Made by a program: the position numbers and the translations under genes
The notes under the pieces: generated by a model
What the model was told of the DNA's origin: nothing
Database searches by the model: none
What the model saw: the letters and a program-made list of their open reading frames with translations, nothing else
Source: Ryuthela nishihirai
Taxonomy: Eukaryota; Arthropoda; Arachnida; Araneae; Heptathelidae
Assembly (NCBI GenBank): GCA_038380435.1
Contig: JAWZYU010000010.1
Coordinates: forward strand, 40,396,135 to 40,460,134
DNA length: 64,000 nt
Direction of reading: 5' to 3'
Part shown: one piece after another, positions 23,345 to 34,799 of the stretch
How the letters are laid out: the number at the start of each line of letters is the position of its first letter
Numbering within the stretch: position 1 is the stretch's first letter

Positions 23345-23910
23345 TATTTCCATGTTCCTACAGATTTTATCCGCTATCGGAGTTAACATCAATTATTTTT
23401 ACCCGCGTTTTATCCACTATCCTCATTTATATAAATGTTTCTACCCGCGGTTTTATCCACTATCCTCATTTATATAAATGTTTCTACCGCGGTTTTATCT
23501 ATTATCCGCATTTATATAAATATTTTTACCCGCGGTTTTATCCACTTTCCTCATTTATATAAATATTTTTACCTCCGGTTATATCCACTATCCTCATTTA
23601 TATAAATATTTTTACCCGCGGTTTTATCCACTATCCTCATTTATATAAATATTTTTACCCGCGGTTTTATCCACTATCCTCACTTATATAAATATTTTTC
23701 CCCGCGGTTTTATCCACTATCCGCATTGATATAATATTTTCACCCCCTTCTTTATCTGCTATCCGCGTTAACATCCTTTTTCATACTCGCTGTTTTATCT
23801 GCTATCCGCATTAACATCAAATATTTTTTACCTGCAGTTTTTTTCCCACTATCTGCGTTACCGTCATTTTCTTTTCCAGCGATTTTATCCACTATCTGCA
23901 TTAATCTTAA
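23345..23910. repeat. 43-bp minisatellite
   Basis: About seven good units of the form ACCCGCGGTTTTATCCACTA plus a TCCTCATTTATATAAATATTT part lie between about 23400 and 23730, with degenerate units on both sides. Each unit carries a CCGCGG palindrome and a TTTATATAAA palindrome. Confidence 0.93.
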
Positions 23911-24587
23911 TGTTTTGTCCATGGAGCAAATTTTCTTCCGCCTTTCCTGGGTGCATTTTCAGGATTTCTGATCAGTAAGTTGTTTTATTAGCCCATTAGT
24001 TTGTATTTTCGGAATTCCATTTGCGTCGGGTTTCATCCTGCCCACCGCAGCTAGGAACCCGATCTCTGAGCCCTATACGTAAAAACGCAAGTGAATTTGC
24101 CGAATTAGTGGGAGCCGAAAACATCCACCACCAATAACATCACCCCAGACGTAAACGAGTATCCGCTCACACTATTGGAATACGAGTGTAAAGTTACTAT
24201 TCTCAGTCATTTACTATATGTTAAGGACCGAACAATGGCGAATAATTCTACTAGTATGCAATAAAACGAATGTTAAATATGCTGGAAAATAAATAACTGA
24301 AAGCTAAAACGCCAGAATTTATTATCATTTTATTGCTTCCTTTTCCACATCTAAAGTCCGTAAACTTATACTTAAGCACATGATTTAGTATTTGTTCTCT
24401 AAGTTATTTGCTCAACGGAACAAAAGGGAAGAAGAATTAATGTAAATTATACACAGCTCTGAGTTGAATTCCCAGTTTACGCATTAAGTTTTGTTTATGG
24501 GTGTTGATGATTAGCCACTGAATGGATGGCGAAAATCCCCTCTGATTATGTGCGATGTTTTAAGGGATGGATTCTCATTCTCTACAG
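23911..24587. other. Intron sequence before exon 4, nothing recognised
   Basis: No repeat family seen. The last bases form the acceptor of exon 4. Confidence 0.45.
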
Positions 24588-24773
24588 GGTCCTGTATGTG
24601 CTAGCCCCTGCGAGGAAGGATACCACGGAAAGAAGTGCTCTGAAAAATGCTCTTGCTACAACGGTGCAACTTGCAACCACATCACCGGTGAATGCATCTG
24701 CGCTGATGGTTATGTCGGAGAATTCTGCGAAGAGCCTTGTCCCGAGGGAAAATGGGGAAATAACTGTACTCAG
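24588..24773 (+). CDS. EGF-repeat gene, exon 4 (end EGF 3, EGF 4, start EGF 5)
   Basis: The acceptor is ctctacag and the donor gtaagg. This is a phase 0-0 exon of 186 nt (62 codons). It finishes module 3 with GPVC, encodes module 4 (SPCEEGYHGKKC to ADGYVGEFC) and the first loop of module 5 (EEPCPEGKWGNNCTQ). All expected cysteines are present. Being symmetric it is also frame-neutral if skipped, but skipping would cut through two modules. Confidence 0.9.
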
Positions 24774-24957
24774 GTAAGGAAGCAAAAAAAACCTCACATT
24801 CTTATCCACATATTGATCTTTTTTTATATATATTTTTAAAAGGCAGAAGGTACTTTCCTACACAAAGGACAGAGATAACCTAGAAATCATATTAGACTTC
24901 TGCGTTTTATCAAAACATACAAACATTTACACAAGGATTTACCCCTCTGGTCTTAGT

Positions 24958-25013
24958 AATCAGGTATGCTAACCATTAAACCAGGTAGGTTCTTGTAGTT
25001 AGCGTACCTGATT
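24958..25013. repeat. 16-bp stem inverted repeat
   Basis: AATCAGGTATGCTAAC and GTTAGCGTACCTGATT pair with one mismatch (a possible G-U pair in RNA) around a 24-nt loop, followed by a T-run. The left arm resembles part of a tRNA-like sequence on the minus strand (GGTTTAATGGTTAGCATACC), so it may be a tRNA or SINE relic. Confidence 0.5.
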
Positions 25014-25559
25014 TTTTTTTTTGGATTTAAATCGAATGGTTTTTTATGATTTGATAAGTTGATGCTCTTGTACTAATCAATTATAGAGACGTTTATTCCA
25101 TATTGAGATCATCTGTGTTTAAGCAATTCGTAGAAAGAAACCTCGTAAGATAATTAATTCAAATCTGATGAAGGTTTAAAAACAAAACAACCGCAGAACA
25201 CGTGCCTATTAATATGTTGTTCACATATTGACATTTTTAAACTAGCTTCGGAGAACAGGGACATCCATAAGTTGAACATTTTTTAACCAAAGTTTGATTT
25301 TTAACCCCCCCCCCAAATGTAACGCTTAGAAGCCATAACCATCGGTGCGTAATGCTTTATTTATTTGTAAAGGATCTTCACTTTTTGTACAATAATCAGC
25401 AGAATATGTGTCAGTGTTATGAACATAGCATTAAACATAAGTAATAATTTTCATAATTAGATAATAGCAGTAATTCCGGAGGAAGTTCAGTTGTTTTTTT
25501 ATTATATGGCAGACAAGGTTGGGGAAGGGATTACTGTTAGGAAGAGAAGGACATAGACA
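25014..25559. other. Intron sequence; short SINE-related piece near 25507-25550
   Basis: GGCAGACAAGGTTGGGGAAG followed by TTGTTAGGAAG-like sequence is shared with the old SINE-A relative at 30735-31115. Nothing else was recognised. Confidence 0.4.
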
Positions 25560-27859
25560 TTTATTCCCATTGAATAGACAAGTTATACATTTGATAAAAA
25601 AGAATTTTTTATAACATATTTTCTAAAATTATGTATTCAACTTTAGGAAGATTGAAAATATCCACTAGAGTTCAAATAACTAGCATGGGTTTATACAATT
25701 GGGTAAAACATTTTGAAAAAGGCAACAAATTTAACACAAAATCTATAGATGTGATATAATTTTCCATTCTATTTTCAAAATAATGAAAGACAGAAATTCA
25801 AAAACACAACACGTATATCTACCAAAATAATGATTATTAACATTTTTAAAGAAGTTTTTCAGTATCATTATATTCAAAAATCCAGATTTTTCAACTTCTT
25901 TTTAAAAGAGGGAAAGTTTGTTTCATCTTTAAGATTTCCAGGTAAATTATTAAATATTTTTGGTGTTAAAAATATATATATAATATTTTGTACAATGGTT
26001 TTTTTAGAAAGAGGTAAAGTAAGATTTATATGTTTAGCTATTCTTGTATTATAATTTAATATCTAATATCACTCAATCCAGTGCTTTTTAAGATATATAA
26101 TGATATTGTACATGTATAATTTTCTTAAAGGTAATATATGAAATTCACTCTAAAAGTGTCTAACACTATCATACCTTCTTTTCCTTAAAATTCATCTAAT
26201 TATTCTATTTTCAGTTTTAACCCCAAGACATTAATCCATATAATAAATGAGATTTAACCCATGCATTATGAATTAGTTTTAAAAGTGTAATATTTACAAA
26301 ATTTCTGATATAAAATAATTGTGGTATTATTGTATTAAGTTTTTTTTTTTATTAAAGAATTAATATTTTTATTCCAAGTTAGTTTACTATCAATATGTAC
26401 TCCTAAGTATTTATAGCACTCAACACCATCTAATGGCTTGCATGAACAACCATTACCGATGCATTTAAGTGTATGATAAAATAATTTCTTTTTCAAATTA
26501 TCTCTGATTTTTTCTCAATCGAAAATATACATATTTCGTTTTTTCTACATTTGGAAACAACTTATTTTTCATAAACCAATTTCTGATATTCCGTAAATCT
26601 TGATTTATTTTTTCAATTAAAATATTTTTAGTAGTTGCTGTATATATCAGAGCAGTATCATCAGCAAATGCTATTAATTCTTCTTTTAGTTCCAGGTTAC
26701 AAAGATCATTTATAAAAAATTAAATAAAATCGGACCTAATGCAGACCCTTGTGGAACACCATATTTAATTTTCTTTTCATAACTGTAATAATTTCCTATA
26801 TTAACCTTTTGAGTTCTATTTTTTAAATAAGTCTGAAACCATAATAAAATCGTCCCTCGAACTCCTGCTTTCTCAAGTTTATATAATATGTCATGTGAAA
26901 CTGAATCAAATGCTTTCTTTATATCCAAAAATATTACTGCTGTTTTTAAATTTTTATTTATTGCACTGTAGATTGAAGATGTTAATTTTAATACAGCATC
27001 CACTGTCCCAGTGTCTTTCCTAAATCCAAACTGATATTTAGGAAAAAAAAATATTTCTGCCTAGAAAATTTAAAAGTCTAATCTTAATTATCTTTTCAAA
27101 AATTTTTAAAAACACCGACAATAAATCTATTGGTCTGTAATTATTAATATCTAAATGTTTGCCACTTTATAAACAGGTACTATATAGTTGAATTTTTAAG
27201 AATTGTTGTTAAATATCCAAAATGCAAAGATAAATTATAGAGATGACATAAAATAGCTGAAATATTGTTTTTTATTTCTTTAATTATCTCCAAGATATGC
27301 AATCTGCTCCCGTCGCGTTTCTTATTTGCAAAGAAGAAATTACTTCATTAATTTCATATTCTGTTAAAATAATCTATGAAAATCGAATTCATTGAAACAG
27401 ATATCTTATCCTTTTTCTCTTCAGTGTATCTGGAATTTCGGTTACAAAGTTTTCTATTATTTCTGTAAAATAATTATTAAACTTTTCAGCTAATAGAATC
27501 GGATTATCATTAGAAGAATACATAGTATTATTTATTTTTATTTCTATTGGAATCATTTGCATATTTTTGCTTTCTTCCATATAATTCATTTATTATATTC
27601 CAATTGCTGCTTTACATTGCCATATTTGTCTAAAAATCTTTTGGTGTACTTTGGTTATCTTTGGTGTATTGGACTTTGCTCCTCTGATTAATTTTAACAG
27701 TAAATTTTGATACTTTTTAAAATAATTATTTAAATCAGTATTAAAAAGATGAATTTTTTCATAATTTGTACAAATTATTTCGCTTTTAATAGATTGTATA
27801 AGTCCATCCGTCATCCAAGGTTTCACAATTTATTTTGTTTCAGTTTGAATTGAATAGTG

Positions 27860-28069
27860 CAGTGGTTCTCAACCTTTTATGCTTCACATACCCTCTGGAA
27901 ATGTGTATATAACTGGTGTACCCCTTGTATAGATAGGTACAATTATAGCTATAGTATAACAATGGGAATAAAATAAAGCATATATATATATACACATTAT
28001 TAACGACTTTTGAGCTTTCACAGCGTACCCCAAAAAATTTTAACGCGTACTCCACGTTGAGAACCCCTA
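27860..28069 (+). mobile_element. hAT-like MITE inserted in LINE ORF2
   Basis: A 210-bp element beginning CAGTGGTTCTCAACC and ending GTTGAGAACCCCTA, the well-known hAT terminal motif. The flanking octamers GAATAGTG (27852-27859) and GTATAGTG (28070-28077) match at 7 of 8. The LINE reading frame resumes on the other side. It contains no coding sequence. A second copy lies at 41965-42183 in the opposite orientation. Confidence 0.85.
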
Positions 28070-29308
28070 GTATAGTGTATTTTTATTTTTCAATTAATAT
28101 TTGTAATTGTAATAAAAACATTTCGAAAGATTTATTGACATCTTTTTCCATTTCAACTTCATTCCAGTCTTTGTCCTTCAACAAATATACTAACAGTATA
28201 CAAATATACTAACAGTAATATTTCTTTTAAACTTTCTATACTATTATTCATTTCAGACAGAATGTTTAAACCTATGAAATAATGATCAGTAACGTGCAGC
28301 TTAATGATATTATTATTTACATTATTTACAGCTATACTTCTTATAAATACATGATCAAGACATGTCTTTGATTCCTCCCTAGTAATATTATGACATTGCT
28401 TAAAACCATTTGACAGAATTACTTTAAAATATTCATGTCTAATACAATCATTACCTCTTAATATTAATATCAATATTAATATCTCCTAAATATAACAGTA
28501 TTATTATTTACAGTTTCTAATTTATTTTCTAATTCATTAATAAAATTTTGCTTAGTGTATGAATGTAATCTATAAAATGCCATTAAACTAAATTATTAAA
28601 TTTAAATTTAATTTCCAGCATATCAGCACTAACAAAATTTGTATTAATTTCATATACTGTAATATATTCTTTCTGAAAAATAATTAACCCTCCAGATCTC
28701 ATTTGAGTTTGACATTTATGATATATTTTATAACCAGGTATCGTATATAATTGTAATTCGTCATCACTTATACAAATTTCTGTTAGTACTATTATTTCAG
28801 GGTTAAAATCTACTAGGTTTAAATAGAGCAAAAACTGGTGGACATTTTTTCGCATACGTCTTATATTGCCCATTATTAATTGTAATCCTCCACCCCAATG
28901 ATAGAATTCTCTTTCATAAACATTCTCTATTGTATGAACTTTATTCCTATGATCTGAAATATGAGTATTGTGATCAAGATGCATCTCCGTATTTAAACTA
29001 AAAATTGGATTAATAATATTGTTACTCATTAAAGTTTACTTAAATATAATAATTTTCAGTATTAATCATTCAATAAATTTAAATCATTAGCATTTCTAAT
29101 TCTAAATATTCTAGACCTTTCATTTTGATGAATATAAAATTTAGAATCTTTAACCCATATATATTTGTATCCTTTTTCTCTTTGTATTTTCTTCAGTTCA
29201 TCAAGTAACTGTTTGTTATTTTGCGTTAAATGTTCATTTGCAAACACTCTGCTGTCTGCTAAGGAATGATGTATTTCTTTGGTATTTAAATTCGTCTTTG
29301 TCTTCCAA

Positions 29309-29518
29309 AGCCGTCCCATGGCCGAGTGGTTAGCGTGCTTGGCTAGTGATCTAAGGGACCTGGGTTCGAGCCCCGGGTAAGGCATGGATGTATGTGTCGT
29401 TTTTCTGCTGAGGTCCTGCCATCCTCACAGACCTTCTACTATGGCATATAAACTGACAGGCTCCTGTCAGACCTCTGTGGCAAGCAGCTGCTTGAGGGGG
29501 TATTTATTTATTATTTAT
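29309..29518 (+). mobile_element. SINE-B inserted in LINE ORF1
   Basis: Complete copy. Head CCCATGGCCGAGTGGTTAGC with B box GGGTTCGAGCCCC, tail GCAAGCAGCTGCTTGAGG plus TATTTATT repeats. The perfect 12-bp duplication TTTGTCTTCCAA lies at 29297-29308 and 29519-29530. The host LINE ORF1 reads on across the site. Confidence 0.95.
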
Positions 29519-30734
29519 TTTGTCTTCCAACAATTTATCCATTTTCTTTAATTTTTCTGGAAGTTAGTTGAACAATAATGTGTTTAATCTTTTGTTTATT
29601 TTTAGTTGGCACTCTGTGTATAGCTTGTATCAGTCTTTTGTTTCAACTTGTAGTTTCTGAGCAATAGGGGTTATTATTTTAGACGCATTTTCGTTGGGTG
29701 TTTCCGGTATTCCAACTATTTCTAGATTTATATCCCTACTATATTGTTCTAAATCATTTACTTTCCATTTAAGTTTTTTTATTTTAATTTGCATCATTTT
29801 ATTTTCAACTGTAAGCTGAATTCTGATGTTGCATTTCCTTCAATTGTTCAGACATTTCAGTAATTTTCAAATTGTCATCAAGTTTGTCTGAACAACATAA
29901 AGTGCATTTTTTATACTCGGCTAATTCTCCTAATAGCTCATTTTTAGACTTCTCATTCATCTCTCTCATGTCTTTCCTAAGTATATTCATCTGTTCACTA
30001 AACATTTCAGTGATAGGCTTAATTGCTATTTCAGTAGTCAACACTTTTTCCTCAGTGTTTAGTAATGTATCTAAATAAGATTCCACTAGCATCATACATT
30101 TCAGTCTCACACTTTTTTCCTTTTCCTACCCCATCTGTTTTACATTTATAGCATTTACATTTAGTCTTATTTTCAAGATTCATTTTTCTGAAGTTTATTT
30201 CTTTGACACCCACGCAATAAAAGTGGGATCGTAATCCACACTTGCCTGTACATTGTAATGTTTCAGAAGCATCAAGAATTTCTTTTTTACATTAAATGTA
30301 AGTATTAACAAATCGTTGTAATATTGATAATCTGTGTACTTTGTAATATCAAGAATCAGAAGGTAACAGTTACTATTTCTTACAGTCTTAGTGTGAAACA
30401 ATAGATGATGGTAAGCATGCAGTAAGAGACAACACTGCGTGAAGGAACAGATGATATTCTATAACGTCTCTAGTGCTATTCCCCTTATTCAAAGGGAATT
30501 TATTATTCATTTTTTTGAGCTGCGCTGCAAAAATAGCAACCTTGTTCTTTTAATCAACTCCCAACCTTCAATTAAAGCTGAAATTACATCTTTTACTTCA
30601 CATAGAAACACATAACTTACTCATTATATTCTCCAATCAATCATGCAAAGATCAAACAAATTTGGAAGAATACTTGACCCAATTCACAAAAGAAAATTAA
30701 CAAAAACTGAAGACCATTCAAGATAACATACCTA

Positions 30735-31115
30735 TATGCTATTAGCACTGTTGCCACTGGAGAGCTCTTAGGGAACCTACTGGGCGTAAGGAGACAAATA
30801 TGTAGGAACCTCCTGTGAAGGCCATCCACTCTGTCTTTCATAGAAGGCAGACAAGGTTGGGGAAGGGATCCCTGGCCACTTGTTAGGAAGGGATGGAAGA
30901 GAAGGTTAGGATGAGTATCAACTGGGGAGCTGTTAGGAAGCATCTGGTCGTTTCCCATCAAGGTCATTCACTCTGTTCTTTAAAGTGCGCATAGTATGGC
31001 TTCCCTGTATATGGAACCACGGTTTAACGTTCCATCTGATGGAAGTGATCTCCAAAAGCCCATCAGTTCTAACCGAGGGAAGGGTTGGAGTTTAGCGGAG
31101 ATAAATCTCAACAAA
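30735..31115 (-). mobile_element. Old SINE-A relative
   Basis: The order of blocks is that of SINE-A (AACAGCT, TTCTTTAAAGTGCGCATAGT, CACGGTTTAACGTTCCATC, GCGGAGATAAATCTCAAC), but divergence is high. An internal duplication of the GTTAGGAAG segment is present. The tRNA head is lost. Confidence 0.7.
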
Positions 31116-31491
31116 GGCATAGTTGATGCATTATGGGGTTTAAAGCTGGGATATATTAAAATATTTTTGCTTTCAATGGAACAAAGAAGAATATGCACCT
31201 AAACATAAAATGTGGAAAAATTCTGCTAAGCATATCAAAACTACAGCTTTAAGCTCAATACGTAAATCAGGATTTTTCTTCATTTCTGAAATAGCCCATC
31301 AGCAACTATGTACATAATCTATGTACAATCTTAGCCCTGGTGAAAAAAGGATATTTCAGTTAGTAGTTCTATTAAATTACTTCTAATAATGAAATATTTT
31401 TCTTTTTCAAAGCACTGAGTGAATAAAAGAAATAGAGCTGAAAGAGAATTATGTTTTTTTTCATCATAAGATTTGTTTTTTCTCCCTATAG
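31116..31491. other. Intron sequence before exon 5, nothing recognised
   Basis: AT-rich sequence with no repeat or coding signal seen. It ends in the polypyrimidine tract of exon 5. Confidence 0.45.
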
Positions 31492-31617
<126 letters not shown>

Positions 31618-31629
31618 TGAAACTGAAAT

Positions 31630-32228
31630 ATAAGAATATATATTTCAAAGAGTTGTAAGAATATATTTCAAGAGTTGTAAGAATATATGTATATTTCAAA
31701 GAGTTGTAAGCATATATATTTCAAAGAGTTGTAAGAATATATTTCAAAGAGTTGTAAGTATATATTTCAAAGAGTTGTAAGAATATATTACAAAGAGTTG
31801 TAAGAATATATTACAAAGAGTTGTAAGAATATATTACAAAGAGTTGTAAGAATATATATATATATTACAAAGAGTTGTAAGAATATATATATATATTTCA
31901 AAGAGTTGTAAGAATATATATATATTTCAAAGAGTTGTAAGAATATATATTTCAAAGAGTTGTAAGAATATATTACAAAGAGTTGTAAGAATATATATAT
32001 ATATTTCAAAGAGTTGTAAGAATATATTTCAAAGAGTTGTAAGAATATATTACAAAGAGTTGTAAGAATATATATTTCAAAGAGTTGTAAGAATATATAT
32101 TTCAAAGAGTTGTAAGAATATATATTTCAAAGAGTTGTAAGAATATATATTTCAAAGAGTTGTAAGAATATATATATATATTTCAAAGAGTTGTAAGAAT
32201 ATATATTTCAAAGAGTTGTAAGAATATA
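31630..32228. repeat. TA-rich minisatellite, about 23-bp unit
   Basis: About 20 units of TTTCAAAGAGTTGTAAGAAT followed by a variable TATATA spacer of 2 to 12 bp. Some units have TTACAAAG instead of TTTCAAAG. It begins about 45 bp after the exon 5 donor. The minus-strand frame of tyrosine- and isoleucine-rich repeats is an artefact. Confidence 0.95.
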
Positions 32229-32419
32229 CATCTAAACAGGACAGATATCCGTTGTGGAGAGAACAAGTTAATAACAAAATCCAGTTCAGGGGATTAGAAC
32301 TAGTCGGAAATACAGTGAACCGAGAGAAAGGGCTAACAGCGTAAAAACTCTTATAGATGTTTTCTGAACAATCTTTTCACTTATTAATGTTAAATATCTT
32401 CGCTAAATATACTCTGATG

Positions 32420-33000
32420 GGTTCGGTTATTTTAACTCTGAGTAGCAATTTTCTTCACATAATGGACTAAATGGTAAGCTCACAAGGACTCAGAGTTATG
32501 TAGAGGAGGGCACCCACTAGACAGCTGTTAGAGTTGGGTTGTGTTGGGTTGTTTTACCTCTGAGCGGCACTTTTTTGCACACCATGGGCTAAATGGCCAG
32601 GTCACATGGACCCCGAAGGCTCAGAGAAGGTTGGGGGAGGGGACCCACTGGAACAGCTGTTGGGAGACAGATGGTAGCCTCCCGTCAAGGCCATCCAGCG
32701 TGTTCTTTAACGTGCACAGGGTATGGCTCTCCCGCACACGGGGCCACGGCTTAACGTCCCATCCGACGGACGGCGACCTTTCCAAGCCCATCGGTGTCCC
32801 CTACTGACCGTGGGCAGCTGTTAGAGAACTTACTGGATGTAAGGAGACAAATATGTAGAAACCTCCTGTGAAGACCATCCACTCTGTTCGTCAGCAAGCA
32901 AAGAAATGTGTATACTGCCGCCGCTTGACGTCCCATCCGACGGGCGGCCACTTTTACCATCCCCATTGTATTCCCCTCTCTCATCGAGGGCCGAGTTGGG
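32420..33000 (-). mobile_element. Old SINE-A relative, split
   Basis: The parts 32420-32521 and 32827-33000 read as one minus-strand element (AACTCTGAGTAGCAATTTTC; AGCTGTTAGAG; TTGACGTCCCATCCGACGG). A younger copy is inserted at the AGCTGTTAGAG block. It shares AAGGAGACAAATATGTAG with 30735-31115, so the two belong to one older subfamily. Confidence 0.75.
32534..32814 (-). mobile_element. SINE-A, 5'-truncated, with target-site duplication
   Basis: It runs from the tail to the GACCGTGGG block and lacks the tRNA head. The duplication CAGCTGTTAGAG lies at 32522-32533 and 32815-32826. Truncation of the 5' side with an intact duplication is the signature of target-primed reverse transcription. 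Confidence 0.93.
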
Positions 33001-33094
33001 TGAAAGGAAAAAATACTCTGAAAGAAAAGTGACATTAGTTTGTTCCATGGGCTGCTTTCTCCAAAATATCTTACACCGTTGTTGAAGATTTAGA

Positions 33095-33400
33095 TTGGGT
33101 TGTTTATATTAAGTGTCACCTTTTTATACACACAATGAGGAAAATAGCTACGTCACAAGAATACCACGGGCTCAGAGCTGGGGAGTGGAGAGGAACCTAC
33201 TGGACAGCAGATAGGAGACAGTGGAAACCTCCTCTCAAAGCCGTCCAGTGTGTTTAACATGCAAGGGTTGTTCAACCTCTGAACGGCACTTTTCATCAAG
33301 GGTTGTTTTACCTCTGAACGGCACTTTTTTGCAGACGGTGGGCTAAATGGCCAAGTCATAAAGACCCCGAGGGCTCAGAGATGGTTGGTGGAAGGGTCAA
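33095..33400 (-). mobile_element. SINE-A fragments, rearranged
   Basis: A degraded minus-strand 3' half (33095-33260) is followed by two successive pieces of tail (GGGTTGTTCAACCTCTGAACGG, GGGTTGTTTTACCTCTGAACGG), so the tail region is partly duplicated. Confidence 0.7.
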
Positions 33401-33549
33401 AAGAAATAGTAAAAGTTTGTTAGGGAGAGTAAAAAGATCAACTAGTAAAGAGTGATGATGCATTCATTTTACCAGAAATAAACGATAATTACAACTGCCA
33501 TGACAGCAACATTAAATGACACAAAATATTGCACAATACGATCTGCATC

Positions 33550-33920
33550 AGCGCTGCAGTTGGAATCGCCAGACTCGTTAATCTGAAATTTCCAGGTTCG
33601 AGTCCCAACTGTTCCAGAGTCGAGATCTATTTCCCCTAACTGCCACCCTGCGCTCGGCGAGAAAGCTGGCGTCGATGGGCTTGGGAACTCCGCCGTCCGT
33701 CGGATGGGACGTTACCGCTTGTGCTCCGTGTGCAAGAGTCATACCATGTGCAAGAAAAACGATTGGCTGGCTAGTCGTGACAGAAGGCTTCCATTTGTAT
33801 CCCAACAGCCGTACAGTGAATGCAATTTTCTCAACCTTCTTTGATCCCTTGGGGTTCTTGTGACCTGGCTATTTAGCTCATTGTGTGCAAAAAAAGTAGC
33901 TCAGTGGAAAAGCAACTAAA
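33550..33920 (+). mobile_element. SINE-A, old
   Basis: The B box AGGTTCGAGTCCC, CGTCCGTCGGATGGGACGTT and the TGTGTGCAAAAAAAGTAGC end are recognisable. The head is degraded. Confidence 0.75.
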
Positions 33921-34289
33921 CCAAATAAATAAAGTTATGTTCCTCTCTCAATATTTTTTTGTTTTATCGAGTCTCCTCAGTTCGTCTCCTCGTTTGACGA
34001 ACACAAAATGCGGAACATTTTTATTTTTTTTTTCGAACAGAAAAGCAGTTTGTTTTATTAGAAGTTCAGAACTTTTTTAATTCTGAAAAATTTACTATTT
34101 TTACTCCTTTTCGGATTTTTAAGGTAATATAAAGGGGAAAAACTGAAGACAATTGTGGTGGTGTTAGTTATGAGGACCAACTGGGCAGCTGATTTGAAAT
34201 TATACACACTAGAATCAGTTTTTGGAACAAAATCCGGACTGATAATTATTCAACTGTTTCTTCTTCTTTGTGCTTCTGTATAAAGAACA
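33921..34289. other. Intron sequence, nothing recognised
   Basis: AT-rich with T-runs; no repeat family or coding signal seen. Confidence 0.4.
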
Positions 34290-34605
34290 ACTAGATATTC
34301 AGGTTCGAATCCCAGTTGGGCCAGCGTTGATATTTACTCCCCGCCCTGCCCTCAGTCAGTAAGGGACACTGATGGACTTGGAAAGGCCGCCGTCTGTCGG
34401 ATGAACGTTAAGTCGTGGTTCTGTATGTAGGAGAGCCATACCCTGTGCACGTTAAAGAACACGCTGGACAGCTTTGACAGGAGGTTATCATCTGCCTCCC
34501 AACAGCTGTCCAGTGGGTCTCCTCTCCCCTAACCTTCTCTGAGCATTCGGAGTCCTTATAACCTGGCTATTTAACCCATTGTGCGCAAAAAAGTGCGGCT
34601 CAGAG
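34290..34605 (+). mobile_element. SINE-A, 5'-truncated in the tRNA head
   Basis: It starts just before the B box (CAGGTTCGAATCCCAG) and runs to GTGCGGCTCAGAGGTA; the AACCC tail is replaced by a TATTGTATTGT run. Confidence 0.85.
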
Positions 34606-34799
34606 GTATTGTATTGTATTGTAAAACGTAACAGCTGAATGAGAGGTCCGTTGCCGGCTTTCTCAATGCTCCAATCAAAAATCAGAAATTTTTTGAGATG
34701 TTTTAAAGAATGATGAGAAACTATGAAAGTAAATATTAAATTGTAGTTAATCTTTTGATTAATAATTTTTATATTTTTTTCCATAATTCAGCTTCGTGT

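Larger units (their letters stand above)
25560..30190 (-). pseudogene. Jockey/CR1-like LINE with ORF1 and ORF2, near full length, decayed
   Basis: ORF1 starts near 30183 with a cysteine-rich MNLENKTKCKCYKCKTDG segment. A coiled coil (29808-30110) follows, then NLEIVGIPETPNENAS, and the FP-type C-terminal domain (VFANEHLTQNNKQLL, GYKYIWVKDSKFYI) ending at 29062. ORF2 starts near 29029 with an AP endonuclease (NPEIIVLTEICISDDE; DHVFIR; VTDHYFIGLNI). It continues with a linker (KDKDWNEVEMEKDVNKSF) and reverse transcriptase (LDIKKAFDSVSHD, KYGVPQGSALGPILFNF at 26710-27003), ending near 25800. Stops and frameshifts are frequent. A SINE-B (29309-29518) and a hAT MITE (27860-28069) are inserted in it. 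It is the same family as 60695-63259. The exact 3' end is uncertain. Confidence 0.85.

Noticed and set aside
24958..25013. Rho-independent-like terminator (stem followed by T-run)
   Set aside because: The window is eukaryotic intron; the stem has a 24-nt loop and tRNA-like content. Such a terminator has no meaning here.
32541..32807. Recurrent 87-88 codon frame on SINE-A minus strands (starting MGCFTSERHFFAHHGLNGQ and similar), also the MALPHTGPRLNVPSDGRRPF frames
   Set aside because: They recur wherever the SINE is present, in whichever strand it lies, and are broken freely by indels. They are reading-frame by-products of the SINE, not genes, though such frames may be annotated as hypothetical proteins in databases.
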